Assembly (NCBI GenBank): GCA_017996515.1 | Contig: JAGOGU010000113.1 | Location: forward strand, 1 to 5,337 | Origin: Allobrachymonas sp. | GTDB lineage: Bacteria; Pseudomonadota; Gammaproteobacteria; Burkholderiales; Burkholderiaceae_C | Length of the DNA stretch: 5,337 bases | Reading direction: 5' to 3' | In this document: positions 1-5,337 of the stretch, piece by piece | Layout of the letters: every line of letters begins with the position of its first letter | Numbering within the stretch: the stretch's first letter is position 1 | Notes under the pieces: generated by a model | Told to the model about the DNA's origin: nothing | The model's database searches: none | What the model saw: the letters and a program-made list of their open reading frames with translations, nothing else | Made by a program: the position numbers and the translations under genes

Positions 1-1
1 A

Positions 2-289
2 GAAGAACTGGCGCAACGCGGCATTGCCGTGCGCGTGGTCTCCATGCCCAGCACCACCGTGTTCGATCGCCAAACGCCCGCATACAAAGAAGAAGTGCTG
101 CCGCCCGAACTGCCCCGCATCGCCGTGGAAATGGGCAGCAGCGACTTCTGGTGGAAATACGGCTGCGCCGCCGTGGTTGGCATCGACACATTTGGCGAAT
201 CCGCCCCCGCCAAAGACCTGTTTGCCCACTTCGGCTTCACGCCCAAAAACGTGGCCGACACAGTGCAGGAAGTGCTGAACCGCGCGTGA
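2..289 (+). CDS. tkt: Transketolase, C-terminal fragment (gene enters from the left edge)
   Basis: Transketolase is a cytoplasmic thiamine-diphosphate enzyme that moves two-carbon ketol units between sugar phosphates in the pentose phosphate pathway (or Calvin cycle). Only the last 95 residues are present, all from the C-terminal domain. The reading frame is open from base 2 to the TGA at 287-289. Seen directly: RVVSMPSTTVFDRQ, the linker EVLPPELPRIAVEMG, a WWKYG segment, and the block GIDTFGESAPAKDLFAHFGF, which is the family hallmark close to the C-terminus (E. coli TktA has a similar FGESAPA...FGFT stretch). The thiamine-binding and catalytic parts lie outside the window, so integrity of the whole gene cannot be judged. 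The next gene starts 43 bases on. GAPDH, whose substrate glyceraldehyde 3-phosphate is a transketolase product, lies one gene further, which fits a carbon-metabolism cluster. Confidence 0.93.
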   Translation, partial: EELAQRGIAVRVVSMPSTTVFDRQTPAYKEEVLPPELPRIAVEMGSSDFWWKYGCAAVVGIDTFGESAPAKDLFAHFGFTPKNVADTVQEVLNRA

Positions 290-296
290 TCACGCG
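283..296. repeat. Perfect 14-base palindrome across the tkt stop codon
   Basis: CGCGTGATCACGCG is self-complementary over all 14 bases and contains the tkt stop TGA at 287-289. There is no T-run after it, so it is not a standard intrinsic terminator. It may be a chance product of GC-rich codons at the gene end; function unknown. Confidence 0.35.
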
Positions 297-332
297 AGCC
301 CTATCATCAACAAACAAGAAAGCTGTTTTCGC

Positions 333-1043
333 ATGATCAAGCGTTTCATCCATTGGACACTGGGCTACTCAATTGCCATCCTGCTGCTGGGCGTGGGTTT
401 GCTGGGCATGGCCGCCTATTCTTCCTACAAAGCCAGCGTGGGCGGCAAAATTCCGCCAGAAACCGAGTTGATCGTGCAAAGCGGCAAGGTAACGGAAGGC
501 CGCGAAATCACCGTCGAGCGCCGCCGTCACCGTTCAGGCAGCAAAACCACCAGAAAATACTACGAGTTGGATTTGCAGCCCACCAATGGTGAACCGATCA
601 AGCTGCGCGTGGACTTTACGGTGCCCCGCCATGTGCTGGAGCAGGTCATTGATGAAGATGTAACCGTCAAATACGACAAGAACGACGACAACACAACCTA
701 TGTCATTCAGTCCGATGGCGAGGATTTGGTCTCTTACGCCAAAATGGCTGAAATTTCCCAGCTTGAAGCCGATGCCGAAAAAGCATCATTCACCTCTTCC
801 GGCTCTCTCGCTGCTGCAATTATCATGATATTGTTGGGCGGCGGTGGTTTGTTCCTGCGCCGAAAACTGGCAGCAGGCGACAGTCAGGATGACAACGATG
901 CCGTGGTACCCCCCTCCGAAGTGAAAATAGGCGCCAACGTCAAAGACAATCCTCCTGCATTCGACAAAGATGCTGCATTCCAGCACCCCCCCGAAGTGCC
1001 AACAGACTCTCTGTCAAAAAACCAGCAGGAGCCCAAAGCCTGA
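333..1043 (+). CDS. Two-helix membrane protein, DUF3592-like
   Basis: A 236-residue protein of unknown function. Hydrophobic segments at about residues 9-30 and 157-175 flank an extended hydrophilic domain of about 125 residues. Lys/Arg at residues 3-4 and RRK at 176-178 predict N-in/C-in topology with the central domain in the periplasm. That domain carries a GKVTEGREITVERRR strand, a YYELDLQPTNGEPIKLRV pair and a DVTVKYDKNDDNTTYVI end. Small beta domain, two helices, and a V-x-V-x-Y-D/N-P-like close match the layout I know from DUF3592 proteins; this is a fold-level resemblance, not a search result. Residues 179-236 form a polar, acidic, proline-rich cytoplasmic tail, likely disordered. The ATG at 333 is preceded by only a weak AAGAAAG (316-322). 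The gene lies 43 bases after tkt and 69 before gapA on the same strand, so co-transcription with tkt is plausible. No enzymatic residues are recognised. Confidence 0.8.
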   Translation: MIKRFIHWTLGYSIAILLLGVGLLGMAAYSSYKASVGGKIPPETELIVQSGKVTEGREITVERRRHRSGSKTTRKYYELDLQPTNGEPIKLRVDFTVPRHVLEQVIDEDVTVKYDKNDDNTTYVIQSDGEDLVSYAKMAEISQLEADAEKASFTSSGSLAAAIIMILLGGGGLFLRRKLAAGDSQDDNDAVVPPSEVKIGANVKDNPPAFDKDAAFQHPPEVPTDSLSKNQQEPKA

Positions 1044-2120
<1,077 letters not shown>

Positions 2121-2142
2121 GCCCCCTGCTGAACTGCCCCAA

Positions 2143-2180
2143 CAAGCGCCTATCGGATTCATTTAACCAACCGGCGCTTG
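2143..2180. repeat. Inverted repeat downstream of gapA
   Basis: CAAGCGCC (2143-2150) and GGCGCTTG (2173-2180) are perfect complements separated by 22 bases. No T-run follows, so on its own it is not an intrinsic terminator. It could be an mRNA 3' stabilising stem-loop standing in front of the terminator at 2194. Confidence 0.5.
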
Positions 2181-2193
2181 AACATCCCCTACC

Positions 2194-2225
2194 AACCGGC
2201 TGACCGTTCTGGCAGCCGGTTTTTT
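2194..2225 (+). terminator. Rho-independent terminator of gapA
   Basis: A perfect 9-base stem, AACCGGCTG (2194-2202) with CAGCCGGTT (2213-2221), encloses a 10-base loop and runs straight into six T (2220-2225). It lies 73 bases after the gapA stop and points rightward. It separates the housekeeping cluster from the accessory pair that follows. The 10-mer ACCAACCGGC occurs at 2166-2175 and again at 2191-2200. Confidence 0.9.
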
Positions 2226-2235
2226 CATGGCTTGT

Positions 2236-2262
2236 TTGAAAAAACATGCTGCGCGCTTATAC
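2236..2262 (+). promoter_or_regulatory. Possible sigma-70 promoter for the accessory gene pair
   Basis: TTGAAA (2236-2241) lies 15 bases before TTATAC (2257-2262), or 16 before TATACG (2258-2263). The spacing is slightly short. A second, weaker choice is TTGAGA at 2265-2270 with a poor -10. Since a terminator precedes the pair, some promoter between 2226 and 2385 is expected; its exact place is uncertain. Confidence 0.3.
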
Positions 2263-2385
2263 GCTTGAGAAAGTGATAGCAACAGGCACCATATCTGGAA
2301 TTGATAAGATGGACAATCAATCACAACAGGTGAAGCGTTGCTTTTTCCAGTAAGTAGTTAGCCGCACTGAATTCAGAGGATAGGT

Positions 2386-3288
2386 ATGCCCAAAACCAAA
2401 AAATTTCAAATTCGGTTTTATGGCTGTGATGCTAAAGACACGAAAAAACTAGGCATCCCTCATGCATCGGTTTTTGACTGGGTGCTGGCTGAAAGCAAGC
2501 GGCAAAAAGCCGGGCAACTTCCCAAGGTTTATTCGTCTGATACCGGGGCGATGGAGTTGCGCGAACTGTTTGTGGGGCAAAACGGCCAATCGATTCGAGG
2601 TGTGCTGGCACTGCTGCGGGATGATGCGCCACACAAGCGCACGACCAATGGTGCCGAAACCAGCCTTGATTTACTTGAAGGCGAAAACCTGATTGAGAAA
2701 AATCACTTTCTGCTTTTTAAGCACCCTGCCTTGCTCGTTTGGCAAGTAAACCGGAAAGCCAACCACCACACCAGCATGGCGCGACTGTGCGAGCATTTAT
2801 CAGGTCAGCAAGTAAGTGTTGCGCTGCACGACGTTTTAACGCAAGATGCGGTCAGCAAACTCAATGGCGGCACGCCACGGCGGTTTGAGTTGAAAATCAA
2901 ATGCCCAAAGACCAAGGCGGCCTCCCGCAATCCCTATGATTTTGGCCACAGCCTGGAACAAATGGCAGCCTTTGCACCAGACAACTATTTGACACTGGAG
3001 TTTTCTGTGGGCCGTGGATCCGGCAGCCTGCCCCAAGCCATGCTGGACTATGCCCAGAAGGTGGCGGGAAAAGCCTTTGGCTTGGAGGTGGAACGGGCAC
3101 GGGTTAAGCTGGCAGAATATGAACAGCCTATCGACTTGCTGGCCGATTGCGTGAAAGACAGCATGACTGTCTCCATGAACGGCAACTACCCCGCGTCAGA
3201 CAGTATTTACAGCGAGTTGGAAAAAGCCAAGCAACGCCAGAAAGAACACCTTGACTACTTTTTTGCGCCCCCTGATATTCTGGAGTAG
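2386..3288 (+). CDS. Soluble accessory protein, DUF6731-like; putative defence component
   Basis: A 300-residue protein without signal peptide or membrane segment, so probably cytoplasmic. Function unknown. Its order of elements recalls the DUF6731 family as I remember it: an N-terminal strand KFQIRFYG (6-13), an IRGVLALLRDD strand (70-80), an acidic linker SLDLLEGENLIEKNHF (93-108), a FLLF...LLVWQVNR stretch (108-123), RRFELKIKCP (165-174), YLTLEFSVGRGSGSL (201-215), and EQPIDLLAD (246-254) before a charged helical tail. No nuclease, helicase or NTPase motif is visible. The ATG is supported by AGAGGA (2375-2380), five bases upstream. The 3' end overlaps the next gene by 38 bases, which implies translational coupling. 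Base composition is uneven: the first coding stretch, 2401-2460, has 22 G/C in 60, unlike gapA. A terminator upstream and housekeeping genes on both sides suggest an inserted accessory unit. The family call is tentative; the gene itself is well supported. Confidence 0.85.
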   Translation: MPKTKKFQIRFYGCDAKDTKKLGIPHASVFDWVLAESKRQKAGQLPKVYSSDTGAMELRELFVGQNGQSIRGVLALLRDDAPHKRTTNGAETSLDLLEGENLIEKNHFLLFKHPALLVWQVNRKANHHTSMARLCEHLSGQQVSVALHDVLTQDAVSKLNGGTPRRFELKIKCPKTKAASRNPYDFGHSLEQMAAFAPDNYLTLEFSVGRGSGSLPQAMLDYAQKVAGKAFGLEVERARVKLAEYEQPIDLLADCVKDSMTVSMNGNYPASDSIYSELEKAKQRQKEHLDYFFAPPDILE

Positions 3289-3706
3289 GCACGCACTCCT
3301 TGCCACAGTGATCATGGCAATGGGCGTGTACGGTGGCGCATGGTCGCAACTGCCTACTGAAAAACAGGCACAGGCGGGCGAGTTGATGCCTCAGATTGGC
3401 GCCACCATGATGGGCTTTGTGCTGGCCATGGTGGCCATACTGGCAACGTTTGGCAGTTTCCGCCTAGGGCGCAACATGCAACGCACAGGCCATTTTCAAG
3501 TTTTGCTGAAACTGATGCTGCTTGCGGCGGTCGCATTTGGCCTGGTGACTGTTGTCGGCGTAGTCATCAGTATTTGGCATGCTTCCATCACCGCCAACTG
3601 GACCGTCGTTTTGTTCTGGCTATCCCTCTGGGCAACCCTTTTGGTTGTGGATGCCATTCATAAACTTTTCAAGGTGATCACTTTGCTTGGTCAAGAAAAT
3701 CTGTAA
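3251..3706 (+). CDS. Small four-helix membrane protein, partner of the preceding gene
   Basis: A 151-residue integral inner-membrane protein of unknown function. Hydrophobic segments lie at about residues 8-30, 48-70, 85-108 and 115-136. Basic residues cluster at the N-terminus (R6, R13), between helices 2 and 3 (R71, R74, R78) and after helix 4 (K138, K141), giving N-in/C-in topology with two short outside loops. The start is uncertain. The TTG at 3251 keeps helix 1 whole but lies inside the upstream gene, with only a purine-rich AGAAAGAA near it. GTG 3308, ATG 3314 or ATG 3320 would follow the upstream stop but cut helix 1. GGAG at 3282-3285 overlaps that stop region but is too far from those starts to be convincing. 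The 38-base overlap suggests joint expression and joint function with the soluble protein, for example a sensor/membrane-effector pair. Kiwa also pairs a four-helix protein (KwaA) with a soluble protein of about 300 residues (KwaB), but in the opposite order and without sequence likeness that I can see. Confidence 0.8.
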   Translation: MTTFLRPLIFWSRHALLATVIMAMGVYGGAWSQLPTEKQAQAGELMPQIGATMMGFVLAMVAILATFGSFRLGRNMQRTGHFQVLLKLMLLAAVAFGLVTVVGVVISIWHASITANWTVVLFWLSLWATLLVVDAIHKLFKVITLLGQENL

Positions 3707-3760
3707 TGCCCTTCTTATATGGCACAGAACCGTCGCAATCTTTTTTTATGAATGACCGGG

Positions 3761-3765
3761 AGGAG
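3761..3765 (+). promoter_or_regulatory. Ribosome binding site that fixes the nitrilase start
   Basis: AGGAG, within GGGAGGAG, lies seven bases before the ATG at 3773. It falls downstream of the in-frame ATG at 3752, so it supports 3773 and makes the longer form unlikely. Confidence 0.8.
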
Positions 3766-3772
3766 CAGACCC

Positions 3773-4600
3773 ATGCAAGTTGCCGCTATCCAGATGGTCT
3801 CCGGCCCCGACGTAGCCAGCAACCTCGCCACCGCCGCCCAGCTGCTGCAACAGGCGGCTGATCTGGGCGCCGAGCTGGCCGTGCTGCCCGAATATTTCTG
3901 CATCATGGGGCATAGCGATCGCGACAAACTCGCTCTGGCCGAAGCCCCCGGCCACGGCCCGATTCAAGACTTTTTGCACGAGGCCGCACAGCAAAACGGC
4001 CTGTGGCTGGCGGGCGGCACCCTGCCGCTGCAAAGCCACGATGCCCACCGCGCGTACAACAGCACGCTCGTGTTCAACCCGCGCGGCGAGCAAGTGGCGC
4101 GCTACGACAAAATCCACCTGTTCGCCTTTGCCAACGGACGCGAGGCTTACGACGAATCCGCCGCTTTGCTGCACGGCAACACACCCACAGCTTTTGACTT
4201 GCCCTCGCGCGACGGCCACACCTGGCGCGTGGCCCTGTCTATTTGTTACGACCTGCGCTTTCCCGAGCTGTACCGCGCGCTGGCGGCCGACCTGCTGCTG
4301 GTGCCCAGCGCCTTTACCTACACCACGGGGCAGGCGCATTGGGAAATATTGCTGCGCGCCCGCGCCATCGAGAACCTGGCCTACATCGCCGCCCCCGCCC
4401 AGGGCGGCCAGCACATCAATGGTCGGCGCACCTGGGGCCAAACGCTCATCGCCAGCCCTTGGGGCGAAATCCTGGCGCAGCACCCCACGGGGGAAGGCGC
4501 CGTGCTGGCCGAATGCGACTGGGGCGTTTTGCAGCAACACCGCAAGCAACTGCCCGCACTGCAACATCGCGTGTTAGGCGCGATAGGCACAAGCGATTAA
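3773..4600 (+). CDS. Carbon-nitrogen hydrolase (nitrilase superfamily, Nit1/YbeM-like deaminated glutathione amidase)
   Basis: A cytoplasmic amidase of 275 residues, a normal length for the family. The Glu-Lys-Cys triad is complete: E40 in AVLPEYF, K113 in RYDKIHLF, and C158 in SICYDLRFPELYR. The alpha-beta-beta-alpha core features TLPLQ, NSTLVFNPRGE, PSAFTYTTGQAHWEILLRAR and GRRTWGQTLIASPWGEILA are all in order. YDLRFPELYR and FTYTTGQAHWE are typical of Nit1/Nit2/YbeM-type branch 10 members, whose known role is hydrolysis of deaminated glutathione, a metabolite-repair reaction. The exact substrate (deaminated glutathione or an omega-amide of a dicarboxylate) cannot be settled from sequence. 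The start at 3773 is chosen over the in-frame ATG at 3752 because AGGAG stands seven bases before it and the conserved domain begins at once with MQVAAIQM. The gene is 66 bases after the membrane-protein gene; no clear terminator separates them, so read-through is possible. GC content returns to the high level seen in gapA. Confidence 0.92.
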   Translation: MQVAAIQMVSGPDVASNLATAAQLLQQAADLGAELAVLPEYFCIMGHSDRDKLALAEAPGHGPIQDFLHEAAQQNGLWLAGGTLPLQSHDAHRAYNSTLVFNPRGEQVARYDKIHLFAFANGREAYDESAALLHGNTPTAFDLPSRDGHTWRVALSICYDLRFPELYRALAADLLLVPSAFTYTTGQAHWEILLRARAIENLAYIAAPAQGGQHINGRRTWGQTLIASPWGEILAQHPTGEGAVLAECDWGVLQQHRKQLPALQHRVLGAIGTSD

Positions 4601-4870
4601 GCGTCTGAACACTGTTTGCAAACTGCATGCTCCACCAAGCAAACGGAGCAAAGCATGGGCAGCTTCAGTGCTAGCACAGATAAGTAAGCATGGTAGTGCG
4701 GCAATATCGGTGCGTAGGGCGTAGAAGTCAGGCTAACACTGCGGCCAGGAAGGGCAGCTGAGCGAACGTGTAGAGCCAATACATTCCGTAGCTGCTTGTA
4801 AAGCCTTTTATCCCCATCCAATATGTTTGAAGTTTTTGGGCTTGAACTTTTTAAACCAACCTCTGCAACC
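4601..4870. other. Stretch without a convincing gene after the nitrilase
   Basis: About 270 bases with no supported gene. An imperfect hairpin can be drawn from CTGCATGCTCC (4623-4633) to GGAGC...GCATGGGCAG (4645-4662), with bulges and no T-run. The minus strand stays open for 91 codons (4597-4872) from a GTG lying at the edge of the palindrome downstream. It shows no recognised motif, so I leave it out. No tRNA, rRNA or mobile-element end was recognised. Confidence 0.5.
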
Positions 4871-4878
4871 ACTCTTTT

Positions 4879-5001
4879 CCCTCTCCCGCTGGCGGGAGAG
4901 GGTTAGGGTGAGGGTGGTTGTATCTGTTGAAAAAGCAGATGATGGCGTCAACAACAAGCCCTCCACCCCCATCCTGACCTTCCCGCGCCAGCGGGGAAAG
5001 G
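4879..5001. repeat. BIME-like composite palindrome (two inverted REP-type units)
   Basis: Left unit: CCCTCTCCCGC (4879-4889) and GCGGGAGAGGG (4892-4902) form a perfect 11-base palindrome around TG, followed by TTAGGGTGAGGGTGG. Right unit: CCTTCCCGC (4978-4986) with GCGGGGAAAGG (4991-5001), preceded by CCACCCCCATCCTGA. The right unit read backwards resembles the left (CCGCTGGC core, then GGGTGG), so the two halves are head-to-head copies. The centre also pairs, TGTTGA (4925-4930) with TCAACA (4948-4953). This is the standard layout of dispersed REP/BIME elements in GC-rich proteobacteria. Likely roles are mRNA 3'-end stabilisation, transcription attenuation or gyrase/IHF binding; mobility would depend on a RAYT transposase elsewhere. 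Confidence 0.75.
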
Positions 5002-5047
5002 AACGGTTCTTACAGCGCCTGCACTTGGCTTGCTTGCATGACGTGCA

Positions 5048-5070
5048 TTGCCGGCAAAAGGCACTGTGCC
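5048..5070. repeat. Two short adjacent palindromes
   Basis: TTGCCGGCAA (5048-5057) is a perfect 10-base palindrome. GGCAC-T-GTGCC (5060-5070) is an odd palindrome with 5-base arms. They lie side by side in the leader of the gene that must follow the window. Either could be an operator or chance. Confidence 0.3.
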
Positions 5071-5115
5071 ACCCAGGCCACGCCCTGACCATGCACAATC
5101 TGCCAAAAAGTACAC

Positions 5116-5162
5116 ATTGATGGATGAAGGTGATAAAAAAATAACCCTCATCCATCAATTTT
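5116..5162 (+). terminator. Long stem-loop with short T-run, possible terminator
   Basis: ATTGATGGATGA (5116-5127) pairs perfectly with TCATCCATCAAT (5148-5159). Inside it, AGGTGAT and ATAACCC extend the stem with two mismatches to a loop of six A. TTTT (5159-5162) follows on the plus strand. The stem is AT-rich at its base and the T-run is short, so it is a modest terminator. It may close transcripts from the nitrilase side before the sigma-54 promoter. It differs in sequence from the BIME. Confidence 0.55.
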
Positions 5163-5190
5163 GGTAAACACAAAATGGCACCAGCCCCAC

Positions 5191-5232
5191 AAGTGACAAA
5201 AATTGCCGCTTTGAAATGACAAAAAACTGTCA
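5191..5232 (+). promoter_or_regulatory. Possible activator site: TGACA repeats with TGACA-N6-TGTCA
   Basis: AAGTGACAAAAA (5191-5202) and AAATGACAAAAA (5214-5225) are near-identical direct repeats 23 bases apart, about two helical turns. The second starts a perfect inverted repeat TGACA-N6-TGTCA (5217-5232). Measured from the expected start site of the sigma-54 promoter downstream (about 5342), the cluster lies at roughly -150 to -110, the usual range for an enhancer-binding protein. It does not look like an NtrC site (TGCACC-N5-GGTGCA). The regulator is unknown. Confidence 0.4.
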
Positions 5233-5239
5233 GATAACG
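5211..5239 (+). promoter_or_regulatory. Alternative: weak sigma-70 promoter overlapping the inverted repeat
   Basis: TTGAAA (5211-5216) matches the -35 consensus at five of six positions. With a 16-17 base spacer comes GATAAC (5233-5238) or ATAACG (5234-5239), a moderate -10. If real, the TGACA-N6-TGTCA repeat would fill its spacer and act as a repressor operator. This competes with the enhancer-site reading. Confidence 0.25.
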
Positions 5240-5315
5240 CCGCCAGAAAAGTGCATACCGCGTTTTTTGCGCATTGCTTCACACTTTCATGCGGCTGACA
5301 CCCCCATTGGCAAAC

Positions 5316-5331
5316 TGGCATGGCGCTTGCA
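5316..5331 (+). promoter_or_regulatory. Sigma-54 (RpoN) -24/-12 promoter
   Basis: TGGCATG-GCGC-TTGCA matches the consensus TGGCACG-N4-TTGCA at all but one position (T for C at 5321). The invariant GG (5317-5318) and GC (5329-5330) are exactly ten bases apart, as required. It points rightward, and the start site should fall about 5342, just beyond the window. Transcription would need an ATP-driven enhancer-binding activator bound upstream. The controlled gene is not visible. Confidence 0.82.
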
Positions 5332-5337
5332 TATAGA

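Noticed and set aside
2386..3706. Kiwa (kwaA-kwaB) as the identity of the accessory pair
   Set aside because: The architecture is similar, but the gene order is reversed, the membrane protein is shorter and I recognise no DUF4868 features in the soluble protein.
3740..3750. Run of seven T before the nitrilase as a terminator for the accessory pair
   Set aside because: No stable GC-rich stem stands immediately before the T-run.
3752..3772. Seven-residue N-terminal extension of the nitrilase from the ATG at 3752
   Set aside because: The extension overlaps the strong AGGAG site that serves the ATG at 3773, and family homology begins at 3773.
3746..4567. Open frame of 273 codons on the minus strand opposite the nitrilase
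   Set aside because: Shadow of a GC-rich gene; the plus strand has the full Glu-Lys-Cys triad and a ribosome binding site.
4808..5173. Open frames of 121 codons (minus) and 97 codons (plus, 4827-5120) over the palindrome region
   Set aside because: They translate the BIME hairpins (LTLTLSRQRERE and FSLSRWRERVRVR type strings), a common false gene call; no ribosome binding site or family match.

Overview
The window looks like chromosome of a betaproteobacterium, most likely in the order Burkholderiales and probably close to Comamonadaceae. The evidence is the wording of the class I GAPDH and of the transketolase C-terminus, the GC-rich codon use of the housekeeping genes, and a REP/BIME-type intergenic palindrome. 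This assignment rests on remembered family sequences, not on a search.

Layout. (1) 2-289: the 3' end of a transketolase gene (tkt). (2) 333-1043: a two-helix membrane protein of DUF3592-like design. (3) 1113-2120: gapA, complete, ending at a clear intrinsic terminator (2194-2225). All three read rightward with short gaps and could form one carbon-metabolism cluster. (4) 2386-3288 and 3251-3706: an overlapping pair of accessory genes, a 300-residue soluble protein resembling DUF6731 and a small four-helix membrane protein with a probable TTG start. They sit between housekeeping genes and have their own upstream region. (5) 3773-4600: a complete carbon-nitrogen hydrolase (nitrilase superfamily, branch 10-like). 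(6) 4601-5337: about 740 bases without a convincing gene, holding a BIME-like palindrome (4879-5001), a stem-loop (5116-5162), a short direct/inverted repeat cluster (5191-5232), and at the window's end a near-consensus sigma-54 promoter (5316-5331) firing out of the window.

How the parts relate. Transketolase and GAPDH share the triose phosphate pool (pentose phosphate pathway and glycolysis/gluconeogenesis, or a Calvin cycle if the host has one). The nitrilase homologue probably does metabolite repair, namely removal of deaminated glutathione. The soluble/membrane pair has no obvious link to either. Its architecture, tight coupling and position recall two-gene anti-phage systems with a small multi-helix membrane partner, such as Kiwa, but I see no sequence match to a known system, so this is the main candidate for something undescribed. 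The second strong observation is the sigma-54 promoter, which implies that the unseen downstream gene or operon is controlled by an enhancer-binding activator, for instance in nitrogen metabolism.
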